Below are positions 1 through 8,315 of a DNA stretch of 64,000 nt, in pieces (positions within the stretch are counted from its first letter, which is position 1; the number at the start of each line of letters is the position of its first letter). The stretch lies in assembly GCA_951828385.1 (NCBI GenBank), contig OX639973.1, positions 1,916,470 through 1,980,469 of the forward strand, written 5' to 3'. The DNA is from an uncultured Poribacteria bacterium. Its GTDB lineage: Bacteria; Poribacteria; WGA-4E; WGA-3G. A program made the position numbers and the translations under genes. Below the pieces are notes generated by a model. It was not told where the DNA came from. It was given only the letters and a program-made list of their open reading frames with translations, and did no database searches.

Positions 1-2409
1 GAAAAACTCGTCACGACTGGAGATATTGATATACAGCAGCAGCTCAAGGTGGAAACGTTGAAAATCGACGCCGAGATAGCGAGTTGGCATTTGGAGAAAA
101 ATGGATACCTTCCGACAGTGCTTTCGATAGATAATCTGTCGCCGGTCCTTGGCGGTGCCGGTAGCGCAGATCAGTATATAGCTGTCCTGCGCCCACCCAC
201 CACTACACAGTCCGCGTCAACAGATGAACAGAACACGGATGCTACTTTGATCGGACACTGGCGTTTCGACGAGGGCAACGGTTCGCATACCGTAAGCGCA
301 CCACCCGGGGAGACAGCAATTGCGCTTGATGGGGTTCGCTGGGAAGCCGGACAGTGGGGCAATAGCCTTGCATTCGACAGCGGAGCGGAAGCCCGTTTTG
401 ACGAAAACCTCGCCCTCGATTTCGACACCACCGACCTAACTTTCGCTGCGTGGATTGCCACTGAGAATGACGGTACAATCTTCGCTGAATCGCTTGAGGC
501 ATCGGAGTGGGTGCCCAACGGCAAAACCTTTTTTATCCAGGATGGAAATTTAACATTTGATGTCGGCTGGATCGGTGCCATTGGCGGTGGGCAGTCCGTC
601 GATGATGGCACTTGGCATCATGTCGGATTGACCTGGCGACATCAGAGTGGCGCAGTGACGCTGTTTTTGGATGGCGAGATTGCTGCCAAAGGTACCCTTA
701 AGCCAGAAGCACCATTGGAGGATGACGTTTGGAGACTCGGGTTCACCGCACCAGATTTTCCAGAAGGATCCCCTTGGTTCGATGGGCAGCTTGATGACCT
801 GCATCTATACAATCGCGCCCTTTCACCCGATGAGATGTACACGCTCTACCAACGCCGCCAAGAGCCGCCTCTGATGGCCGCAGCCCTGGTCGAACCGATC
901 GCAGGTGCAAAATGGCGCATCGACACCGAGCGTGTTTCCCTTGACCGGCCTGCAGACACAACCGCAGCGGTGCTGATATGGGAGGGCAGCGAATCGAAAC
1001 TCTCAGATTTCGCTCGGTTAGCGGCAAATGATGGAATCGATCCCAGCCAACCCTTCGCGATTGACAAGATTGATTGGCCCGCGCAAAATCCCTGGGCTTC
1101 GTGGCTACGTTTCGGCGGGTTCGACTTCTTTCCAGACGGCAATCGGGCCGCCCTCTCTACATGGAACGGTGATGTCTGGACTGTCACTGGACTCAATGAT
1201 ACCTTGGACACGCTCGTCTGGCAACGTATTGCTACCGGGCTGAACCAACCCCTCGGACTTAAAATTGTCGGACAGCAGATTTACGTCCTCGGACGCGACC
1301 AGATCACCCGCCTCGTTGATCTCAACGCTGACGGCGAAACCGACTTCTACCAGAATTTTAACAATGACACCTACAACAGTGAACACTTCCACGAGCAGAG
1401 CATGGATCTGCAGACCGATGCGGCGGGTAACTTCTACTACATGAAAGGCGCACGGCATGCATTGCCTGCGCAACACCCGCACCACGGCACACTCATCCGA
1501 GTGTCCCCGGATGGGGAACAGTCTACTGTGATCGCTTACGGATTTCGCGTATCAAATGGGCTTGGGATTGGACCGGGGCCCACATTCTACGGTACTGATC
1601 AGGAAGGCTACTGGATGCCTGCCAACCGCCTGAACCGTATCACTGTTCCGGGTAGATTCTACGGTAACCGCTGGGGCTGGTACCCGTCGAGCGAACCGCC
1701 AGACACCTATGAGCCGCCCCTCTGCTGGATCGCTCCCTTCGTTGACCGATCCCCGGCGGCACCGATTTGGATTCCCGCCGGTACCTGGGGGAAAATGGGC
1801 GATTCTCTACTCTCGCTGAGTTACGGCACTGGAAAAGTATACGCTGTCCTTCAGCACCAGACAGAAGCAACTGTACAAGGTGCACTCACCGAACTTGGTG
1901 TGGAGCTGCCTACCGGGCTGATGCGTGGGCGATTCCATCGGACCAGTGGAGACCTCTATCTTGTCGGTCTATTCGGCTGGTCGTCCGACAAACAAGAAGA
2001 TACCGGTTTCTACCGGATCCGCAGGACCGGTGCCCCCCTCCGAACCCCTAAAGCGTTCCGTGCTGTCAGCGGTGGATTAATCATCGATTTTTACACGCCC
2101 CTTGCACGGGAGTCCGCCCAAAATCCAGAGAACTGGCGGGTGCAAAGCTGGGAGTACCGCTGGACAGAAAACTACGGTTCACCACAGCTTAAGCGTTCCG
2201 GGGAAGAGGGTAGGGATATCCACCCTGTCCAATCTGCAACGCTCTCTGCGGATGGCAAAACCGTTTTTCTCAAAATCCCAAGCCTGACACCTACAATGCA
2301 GTTCCACCTCAACATCACGGGCAGCTTCGCAGACGGTGTCGCCCTGGATTGCTATCTCCACGGCACAATACACACCCTTGAAGATGGACATAGCACGGAG
2401 ACTCCGTAG
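1..2409 (+). CDS. LamG and beta-propeller secreted protein, 5' end outside window
   Basis: The reading frame is open to the left edge, so the true start lies outside; the first start codon inside is GTG at 49. About residues 65-270 form a LamG/concanavalin-like domain (GHWRFDEGNG, then WHHVGLTWRH and a FDGQLDDLHLYNRALS end motif). Residues 345-660 look like a sorbosone/glucose dehydrogenase-type beta-propeller of the kind found in large planctomycete-type secreted proteins (GGFDFFPDGNRAALSTWNGD, GLNQPLGLKIV, LVDLNADGETDFYQNFNND). A beta-rich C-terminal part follows. No catalytic residue can be assigned. Likely exported, with a role in polymer or carbohydrate binding, but the signal peptide is not in view. 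It stands alone upstream of trmJ with a repeat block between them. Confidence 0.75.
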   Translation, partial: EKLVTTGDIDIQQQLKVETLKIDAEIASWHLEKNGYLPTVLSIDNLSPVLGGAGSADQYIAVLRPPTTTQSASTDEQNTDATLIGHWRFDEGNGSHTVSAPPGETAIALDGVRWEAGQWGNSLAFDSGAEARFDENLALDFDTTDLTFAAWIATENDGTIFAESLEASEWVPNGKTFFIQDGNLTFDVGWIGAIGGGQSVDDGTWHHVGLTWRHQSGAVTLFLDGEIAAKGTLKPEAPLEDDVWRLGFTAPDFPEGSPWFDGQLDDLHLYNRALSPDEMYTLYQRRQEPPLMAAALVEPIAGAKWRIDTERVSLDRPADTTAAVLIWEGSESKLSDFARLAANDGIDPSQPFAIDKIDWPAQNPWASWLRFGGFDFFPDGNRAALSTWNGDVWTVTGLNDTLDTLVWQRIATGLNQPLGLKIVGQQIYVLGRDQITRLVDLNADGETDFYQNFNNDTYNSEHFHEQSMDLQTDAAGNFYYMKGARHALPAQHPHHGTLIRVSPDGEQSTVIAYGFRVSNGLGIGPGPTFYGTDQEGYWMPANRLNRITVPGRFYGNRWGWYPSSEPPDTYEPPLCWIAPFVDRSPAAPIWIPAGTWGKMGDSLLSLSYGTGKVYAVLQHQTEATVQGALTELGVELPTGLMRGRFHRTSGDLYLVGLFGWSSDKQEDTGFYRIRRTGAPLRTPKAFRAVSGGLIIDFYTPLARESAQNPENWRVQSWEYRWTENYGSPQLKRSGEEGRDIHPVQSATLSADGKTVFLKIPSLTPTMQFHLNITGSFADGVALDCYLHGTIHTLEDGHSTETP

Positions 2410-2473
2410 GGGCTGGGTTACCGTAGGGGCTGGGTTACCGTAGGGGCTGGGTTACCGTAGGGGCTGGGTTACC
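2406..2473. repeat. four tandem 17-bp repeats
   Basis: The unit GTAGGGGCTGGGTTACC is repeated four times without change, starting inside the stop codon region of the upstream gene. The last unit runs into CCAGCC, so GGCTGGGTTACCCAGCC can fold as a hairpin. It could act as the terminator of the upstream gene or simply be replication slippage of a palindromic intergenic repeat. Confidence 0.9.
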
Positions 2474-2494
2474 CAGCCCGCTACCACATTTCGG

Positions 2495-2523
2495 TTGACA
2501 ATTTGAAACATTTCGGATACCCT
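2495..2523 (+). promoter_or_regulatory. trmJ promoter
   Basis: TTGACA at 2495-2500 is followed after 17 bases by TACCCT at 2518-2523. The ATG of trmJ at 2530 is only six bases after the -10 box, so the transcript would be essentially leaderless. A diverged copy with the same spacing lies at 5185-5213. Confidence 0.55.
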
Positions 2524-2529
2524 ATTGAT

Positions 2530-3351
2530 ATGTCAACAACCACTCAGAAAAAAACGATTCAACCGACCGGGAATTTCCGTGCTATTCCTGTTGAAGTACC
2601 GGAGAACCTCACCAACATCCGAGTTATCCTCTTTGAACCGCGCGAGCCCGGAAATATCGGCTCTGTCGCCAGAGTTGTCAAGGGCATGGGACTGTCGCAG
2701 CTGTATCTGGTAAATCCTGTTCCATTCCAAGATGTGGATGCAGCGTGGTATATGGCACACGGTGCGAAGGATATTCTCGAAAACTGCCACGTCGTCCTCG
2801 AACTGAAAGACGCGCTTGAGGGTATCCAATATCTGGTAGGGACAACACATCGTCGCAGAGATATACGTCTACCACAGCCTGTACCTGCGAAAGATGCAGC
2901 GCAGGCTATTGCCACAATTTCACAAGATAAGCAGGTCGCACTGCTATTCGGACGTGAAGATTTCGGTTTGTCTACCGATCAGATAAGCCTCTGCCAATTG
3001 ACAGCAAGCGTGCCGATGGCGACCAAAAACCCGTCTCTGAATCTCGCACAAGCCGTCCAAATCTTCGCGTATGAAGTCTTTGTCGCGAGCCTCGACGAGT
3101 ACCCGCCTTCCGAGATCGACTACGCCGAAGTAAACGCCTTGGAAGAGTTCTACGGACGCGTCACACGTCTGTTAGATAAGGTAGGCATGTCGCCGTATAA
3201 TCGGGAATGGGAAACGTATCTGAAATCGCTACGGCGCGTTTTCTCCCGTGCACCATTAGAATCAAGGGACATCGCCACACTGGACATGATTTTCTCTACA
3301 ACGTTTCGACACATTGAGCGTCTTGAGAAGAAGTTAGACGAGGATTGCTGA
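2530..3351 (+). CDS. trmJ: tRNA 2'-O-methyltransferase, TrmJ-like SPOUT family
   Basis: Predicted SAM-dependent methyltransferase that 2'-O-methylates tRNA in the cytoplasm, position 32 in characterised TrmJ. SpoU/TrmH family signatures are present in order: NIRVILFEPREPGNIGSVAR, a GTTHRRRD segment, LLFGREDFGLS and the knot-forming MATKNPSLNLAQAVQIFAYE. The 273-residue length fits TrmJ, with a typical helical C-terminal extension. The ATG at 2530 is preferred over the upstream TTG at 2503 because a promoter (2495-2523) overlaps the longer version. A fragment homologous to the first 21 residues recurs at 5221. Confidence 0.85.
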   Translation: MSTTTQKKTIQPTGNFRAIPVEVPENLTNIRVILFEPREPGNIGSVARVVKGMGLSQLYLVNPVPFQDVDAAWYMAHGAKDILENCHVVLELKDALEGIQYLVGTTHRRRDIRLPQPVPAKDAAQAIATISQDKQVALLFGREDFGLSTDQISLCQLTASVPMATKNPSLNLAQAVQIFAYEVFVASLDEYPPSEIDYAEVNALEEFYGRVTRLLDKVGMSPYNREWETYLKSLRRVFSRAPLESRDIATLDMIFSTTFRHIERLEKKLDEDC

Positions 3352-3357
3352 TTTTCA

Positions 3358-3409
3358 GTAGCATAGGAGACCGTTAGTTTCCTGTGTTTGTAGCATAGGA
3401 AACCGTTAG
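3358..3409. repeat. two 20-bp repeats in the trmJ-ATPase gap
   Basis: GTAGCATAGGAGACCGTTAG (3358-3377) recurs with one change at 3390-3409, a 32-base period. A related motif, GTAGCATAGACTGTTAGTCT, is found near 19067. These look like members of a short dispersed intergenic repeat; no function is visible. Confidence 0.7.
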
Positions 3410-3497
3410 CCTGTGCAGATGTTTGATGAAAACACTATGCGAAACGGACAGAAGCAGCCCAAACTTTAGTGAGATTAGGACGCAATAATTTAATTTC

Positions 3498-3506
3498 TGA
3501 TATAAT
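3498..3506 (+). promoter_or_regulatory. extended -10 promoter of the ATPase-nuclease gene
   Basis: TGATATAAT is a full extended -10 element. No good -35 box is visible 17 bases upstream, as expected when an extended -10 compensates. It lies 33 bases before the chosen ATG. Confidence 0.5.
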
Positions 3507-3538
3507 GTTATAACTTCTTGAACAGTGGTCATGGAAAA

Positions 3539-5134
3539 ATGAAAACATTTGGCACATACGGACCCGTGAATCCCCAAGAGAATTATGTCGTTTCACGCAC
3601 TGAGGAACTCGCCGATTTCATCAGTCGCGTCAAACAGGGACGATATATCGTTATCTTCGCGCCGCGACAAACGGGCAAAACCACATTTTTCCAATGGGCA
3701 CTTGACTCCCTCGCCGCCGATACCTCAGAAACCTACTTCCCCATCGAACTCAATTTTGAGGTATATGAAGACTATACTGCGTCCGATTTTTACGCCTCAC
3801 TCTATAAACGGATTTATGAGGAGATTAAGTGCGTCTTCCAGAAGCGCGGCATCGCGCCTTCCCAAGCCTTAAGTCAATTCTTAGAGGACACAAAGTTAAC
3901 AGACCACGTGGCGATGCTTGAATTCTTTCAAGAGTTCGCAAATTTTCTTGAAGGTGAGAAACTTGTCTTTATCATTGATGAATTTGATGGTATCCCGAGT
4001 GATGCCGTGAACGGTTTCCTTCATGCATTCCGTAATATCTATGTGCAGCGTTCTATGCGTAAATGTCCTTACAGCATCGGTATTGTAGGCGTGAAGGATA
4101 TTACACAACTCAACCTAAATCGCTCTATTTCGCCCTTCAATATCCAAGACGAGTTTACCCTGTCTAATTTCACGCTTGAACAGGTCCACGAATTGCTGGC
4201 ACAGTATACAGACGAAGTCGGTCAAGCGTTTGCTCCAGAAGTCACCGAAGCACTCTATAAACAAACTGGTGGACAACCCTTCCTCGTCAACCGATTCGCA
4301 CAGATTCTCACCGAGGAGATGGACATCCCGAAAACTGAAATGCTTACGATGACACACTTTTCAGAAGCACACACAGAAATTCGAGAAGAAGATAACGCAA
4401 ACCTTATGCATCTAATGACGAACATTCATAAGGACTTCCGTTTTAAAAATATCCTGATGGAGATCGTCTCTTACGAGAGAGGCGTGCGCTTTAACCCGCG
4501 TCGGGAAATTATTAGTCAACTTGCTACCTATGGAGTCATCGGAAAAGGCTCTGATGGTATGTGTCGAATTGTTAACCCGATCTATCACTATTGCATCCTG
4601 CAGGCGTTCAAACCAGAGATAAATGGATTGGAGCAGGAGTACTTTACTGAAAACATCAATTTCTTGGACTACCTCACACCCACAAGACAGATTAACATGG
4701 AACTGCTCCTTGACAACTTCCGAGCTTTCATTGCACGCGCAGGTTTCCGGATACTCCAAGTTCCTGAGACACCGAAAGAGTACGTAGGACAAGATCTCCT
4801 CTATGCCTATCTTGACCAGTTTATTAGTCTAATCGGCGGGACAATGTATCTTGAAGTTCAGACGGGACGTGGTAGGATGGACCTTGTCATCTTCCACAAT
4901 GCCAAAAAATACATTGTTGAGACCAAGATATGGGAGGGACCCCGGTCCTATCAGTCTGGCAAAAAACAACTCGCAGCATATCTCAAAATCGAGGGAGTAA
5001 GCGAAGGATACTACGTCGTCTTTGATCATCGTGCCGAGCCAGAACCCCGCATAGAAACAGAAACAATAGACGATTTGACAATCCGGAGCTACGTCATCCC
5101 CGTCGTCCAAGAAGCACCCTCACAACAAACATAG
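3539..5134 (+). CDS. AAA-like ATPase with C-terminal PD-(D/E)XK nuclease-type domain
   Basis: A 531-residue protein. The N-terminal half is a STAND-like AAA ATPase of the AAA-like/AAA_34 type: Walker A APRQTGKTT at residues 41-49 and Walker B LVFIIDEFDG near 142, then the sensor-like GGQPFLVNRFAQIL. The C-terminal 120 residues carry a PD-(D/E)XK-like core, RMDLVIF followed by YIVETKIW, with the expected D...ExK spacing. ATP-driven control of a nuclease domain is inferred from this architecture. The ATG at 3539 is preferred over TTG at 3518 because it begins just before the conserved part. It lies between trmJ and a duplicated trmJ 5' fragment and is probably accessory DNA. Many such proteins are uncharacterised, so a defence role is only a hypothesis. 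Confidence 0.75.
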   Translation: MKTFGTYGPVNPQENYVVSRTEELADFISRVKQGRYIVIFAPRQTGKTTFFQWALDSLAADTSETYFPIELNFEVYEDYTASDFYASLYKRIYEEIKCVFQKRGIAPSQALSQFLEDTKLTDHVAMLEFFQEFANFLEGEKLVFIIDEFDGIPSDAVNGFLHAFRNIYVQRSMRKCPYSIGIVGVKDITQLNLNRSISPFNIQDEFTLSNFTLEQVHELLAQYTDEVGQAFAPEVTEALYKQTGGQPFLVNRFAQILTEEMDIPKTEMLTMTHFSEAHTEIREEDNANLMHLMTNIHKDFRFKNILMEIVSYERGVRFNPRREIISQLATYGVIGKGSDGMCRIVNPIYHYCILQAFKPEINGLEQEYFTENINFLDYLTPTRQINMELLLDNFRAFIARAGFRILQVPETPKEYVGQDLLYAYLDQFISLIGGTMYLEVQTGRGRMDLVIFHNAKKYIVETKIWEGPRSYQSGKKQLAAYLKIEGVSEGYYVVFDHRAEPEPRIETETIDDLTIRSYVIPVVQEAPSQQT

Positions 5135-5184
5135 GACTTATGCAATTTAACAGAATTTAAAACTGAATATCCCGGCAGTTCCAC

Positions 5185-5287
5185 TTGACAATCTGGGCGA
5201 TTTGAGATACCCTATTAAGCATGTTAACAAACACCCACAAAAGTCCGATTCAAACCACGGAGAATTTTGGTGCAATTCCTGTAAAAT
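5185..5287 (+). pseudogene. duplicated trmJ promoter and 5' fragment
   Basis: TTGACA (5185-5190), 17 bases, TACCCT (5208-5213), then ATG at 5221 reading MLTNTHKSPIQTTENFGAIP. This matches the trmJ promoter and start (MSTTTQKKTIQPTGNFRAIP) in spacing, DNA and peptide. Similarity ends where the following PIN gene begins. The fragment probably now supplies the promoter for the PIN-DUF262 pair. Confidence 0.75.
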
Positions 5288-5299
5288 CAGAAGGATGTG

Positions 5300-5770
5300 A
5301 TGGAACAATCTACGCTATATCTCGATCTCAACCTTTATTGCCGTAATTTCAATGATCAAACACAACTTCGGATGTATAGTGAAGCGAGAGCAGTAGACAC
5401 TATCTTGAACCTAGCTAGCAGTCAGCGGTATAAAATCTATTGGTCTTACGTCCTTCAGACGGAAAACAATTTTAATCAAAATCTGGTTGAACGTCAAATT
5501 GTAATAAAGCAATCTACTTCTTCCTGTTTCTGTTCAATTATTCCAGCGGATGATATTCGCCGCTTAGCCGATCAGATTCAGACACTTTCATCAATTAGCA
5601 GGTACGATGCAGAACATATCGCATGTGCAGAACGCGCTGGCTGTGATTACTTGCTTACAGGCGATGATCGCCTCTTGAGGCAGTTCAATCGCTTAAAAGT
5701 GCAAAGAGTTTTGCCATTACAGGTCGTTCTCCAAAATCCTGTTGATTTTTTGACGAATCAATTTGAATAG
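5300..5770 (+). CDS. PIN-like domain protein
   Basis: A 156-residue protein with PIN-fold features: an early acidic LDLNLYCR segment, a central helical region, and a late DAEHIACAERAGCDYLLTGD motif that supplies the second acidic cluster. PIN proteins are usually metal-dependent RNases and often act as toxins. AGAAGG (5289-5294) sits six bases before the ATG at 5300; GTG at 5297 and ATG at 5295 are less well placed or out of frame. The gene ends 10 bases before the DUF262 gene, which suggests one operon. There is no small antitoxin gene next to it; the N-terminal helices of the next protein may take that place. A and T are more frequent than in the flanking housekeeping genes. Confidence 0.65.
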   Translation: MEQSTLYLDLNLYCRNFNDQTQLRMYSEARAVDTILNLASSQRYKIYWSYVLQTENNFNQNLVERQIVIKQSTSSCFCSIIPADDIRRLADQIQTLSSISRYDAEHIACAERAGCDYLLTGDDRLLRQFNRLKVQRVLPLQVVLQNPVDFLTNQFE

Positions 5771-5780
5771 GAAAAAGATT

Positions 5781-8297
5781 ATGACAGATAAAATACTTGA
5801 AAAAATCGAAGCAATCGCGAAAGCAGCAGGTGAGTCCCCCATTGAAGATGTGATGCATCGGGGTATAGATGCCCTTGAAAAAGAACTTGATCCAATTGAA
5901 GTTAGCAGATTTATTTCCGAATTACGACGGATGAAATCCGGTGTACTTGAAACCTCAGAAAAGATTATTAACAGTGAAACCAAAACAGTCCGAGAACTGC
6001 TTACCAATAGATACACTCTTGACTTCTATCAGCGTGAGTACAATTGGCAAAAAGGGCAAGTAGAAGAACTCCTTGATGACCTGACTAACAAATTTTTGGA
6101 GAACTACAAGGAGAATCACGACTATAAAGCGGTAGACGACTACACCCATTATTTTCTTGGGTCAATTGTCATCAGCAAAAACGATGAGACTAACGGACGG
6201 TACATTGTTGATGGACAACAGAGACTCACGACGTTGACTCTACTTCTCATTAACCTATACCGAATGTTTGATAATACTGAAGATAAACTTGATATGGCCA
6301 ACTTTATCTTCTCAGAAGAATTCGGAAAAATCTCCTTTAATTTGGATGTCCCAGAGCGGAATCGGTGCATGAAAGCTCTTTATGAAGGTGAAGGTTTTGA
6401 CGATAGTAAAGAGACGCAATCTATCCGCAACATCGTCGCATGCTCTGACTATATTAAAGGCAATTTTCCTGAGAAATTAGGAGGACAGGTCCTTCCACAT
6501 TTCGTCGATTGGTTACTTGATAAGGTTTATTTGGTAGAAATCATGGCCGTTGCCGACGACGATGCCTACACTATATTTGAGACAATGAATGACAGAGGTT
6601 TACCGCTTAGTCCTATTGATATGCTCAAAGGATACTTGCTAACCAAAATGACCAATGTCCGAAGAGACAGGGCAAACGAGACATGGCGTAACCGCATACA
6701 GGATTTGCACAATCTCGGCAAGGACGAGGCTGAAAACGCGATCAAAGCATGGCTGCGCAGTCAGCATGCCAGGAGACCTATCGATTTTGACTTAATTGGA
6801 AATAAATTCCACCGTTGGGTTCGTAACCAGGCAAGTGAATTGAGGCTTATATCAAGTGACAACTTCGCAGACTTCATCGAAAGAGATTTTGAATTTTATA
6901 GCAACTGGTATTACCGCTTGCAACAAGCGGCACGGTCCCTTACATTCAAATTTGAATGCGTTTATTACAATTCACAGCACAACTTCACGCTTCAATATCC
7001 AGTATTGTTAGCTCCATTACTAATAGGTGAATCGGAAGAAGAAAGTATTCGGAAGATACAGATCGTTGCTAGATATCTTGACATCTTGATTCATCGGTAC
7101 CTCTGGAATTATCGATCTATTCAGCAGAGCAGCATGGTTAAACCTATGTTTTCACTCATACGTGATATTCGAGGCAAAAACACCGGCGAATTGACTGAAT
7201 TGTTGTATGAGAAACTTGAGGAAGATAACCTAACTTTCGCGCATAATAGTCGGTATGGGTTGCAAGGCAATAAGCGTCCAAAGGTTCGCCTTGTACTTGC
7301 GCGTATAACAGATTACGTGGAAACCCAATCGGGACAAGATTCGCGTTATCAGGAGTACATAAAATACGATATTGAACATATCTGGGCAAATCATCCAGAA
7401 CTCCACGATGAAGAATTCGATCATGAGTATGATTTTCAGGAATATCGCGACCGCGTTGGTGGATTACTATTGCTGCCCCCAAAACGCAATAAAACTCTCA
7501 GCGATCTGTCTTATGAGGAAAAATTAGAGCACTATATTAAGGAGAACCTACTTGCGCAAAGTCTTCATAAGCGGACCTATGAGAGGAACCCCGGTTTTCG
7601 GGAGTTCATTCAAAAAAGCCATTTGTCCTTCCAGCCATGTTCCAGCTTTAACAAAGCAGATCTTGGTAACCGGCAAAAACTCTATCAACAACTTGCCAAG
7701 CGGATATGGAACCCAGAGAGGTTAAGAATACCTCATAGCGAGGAGCCGAAAATAACAGTTGATTTTGATAATGACCTCCAGCAAGGAACCGGAACTTCGG
7801 ACAAAGCGTGGACAATTGATCGGGTTAGAGAGCAAGTCCCTCAAGAACGTAAAGAGCACTACGAAACGCAGCATAAAAATAAAGTCGGAGTTATTTACGC
7901 TCAAGTTGCTGAACTCCAGAATTTAGTTGAAAAAAAAGGGTGGGATTTAAGTCCTAAATTCCAGAAATCTTACTGCGCTCTTTACATAGACCACAAACCT
8001 ATATTTGGTGTTAACTTTGATGGATCACCCCGATTTGCGGTTTGGATACCGAAGGAAGAGGCAGAAGGCCTAAGCAATCATTGTCAATTTGAGCGTTATT
8101 CCGATCCACATCGCCATGCTATTTATCCGTTATCCACATCAGTAGATGAGCTCCTCCCTATATTTGAAGCCGCTTACAATCAAATCAAGGGACTTCTTAG
8201 CGAAGAGCAGGTTCTAGCGAAAGTACGGCAGACCTTGCTTAATAGGGGTATGACAGAAGAAGAAATTGACGCGCTTTTTAACGGGATGAGTCCATGA
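5781..8297 (+). CDS. DUF262/DUF1524 (GmrSD-like) protein with extra C-terminal domain
   Basis: An 838-residue protein. Residues 60-300 contain the DUF262 ParB/sulfiredoxin-like NTPase signatures: QREYNW near 84, YFLGSIV and IVDGQQRLTTLTLL near 143, and FETMNDRGLPLSPIDMLKGY. The HNH-type DUF1524 nuclease follows around 525-600 (DIEHIWANH, then VGGLLLLPPKRNKTL). A further alpha/beta domain of about 150 residues at the C-terminus resembles DUF5655-type modules. GmrSD proteins are type IV restriction enzymes that cut modified phage DNA; that function is inferred from the family. The first 50 residues (HRGIDALEKELDPIEVSRFI) look like a small helical antitoxin-type peptide joined to DUF262. AGGAAAAA precedes the ATG at 5781. 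Confidence 0.85.
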   Translation: MTDKILEKIEAIAKAAGESPIEDVMHRGIDALEKELDPIEVSRFISELRRMKSGVLETSEKIINSETKTVRELLTNRYTLDFYQREYNWQKGQVEELLDDLTNKFLENYKENHDYKAVDDYTHYFLGSIVISKNDETNGRYIVDGQQRLTTLTLLLINLYRMFDNTEDKLDMANFIFSEEFGKISFNLDVPERNRCMKALYEGEGFDDSKETQSIRNIVACSDYIKGNFPEKLGGQVLPHFVDWLLDKVYLVEIMAVADDDAYTIFETMNDRGLPLSPIDMLKGYLLTKMTNVRRDRANETWRNRIQDLHNLGKDEAENAIKAWLRSQHARRPIDFDLIGNKFHRWVRNQASELRLISSDNFADFIERDFEFYSNWYYRLQQAARSLTFKFECVYYNSQHNFTLQYPVLLAPLLIGESEEESIRKIQIVARYLDILIHRYLWNYRSIQQSSMVKPMFSLIRDIRGKNTGELTELLYEKLEEDNLTFAHNSRYGLQGNKRPKVRLVLARITDYVETQSGQDSRYQEYIKYDIEHIWANHPELHDEEFDHEYDFQEYRDRVGGLLLLPPKRNKTLSDLSYEEKLEHYIKENLLAQSLHKRTYERNPGFREFIQKSHLSFQPCSSFNKADLGNRQKLYQQLAKRIWNPERLRIPHSEEPKITVDFDNDLQQGTGTSDKAWTIDRVREQVPQERKEHYETQHKNKVGVIYAQVAELQNLVEKKGWDLSPKFQKSYCALYIDHKPIFGVNFDGSPRFAVWIPKEEAEGLSNHCQFERYSDPHRHAIYPLSTSVDELLPIFEAAYNQIKGLLSEEQVLAKVRQTLLNRGMTEEEIDALFNGMSP

Positions 8298-8315
8298 ATT
8301 GTTCTATTTATATCT

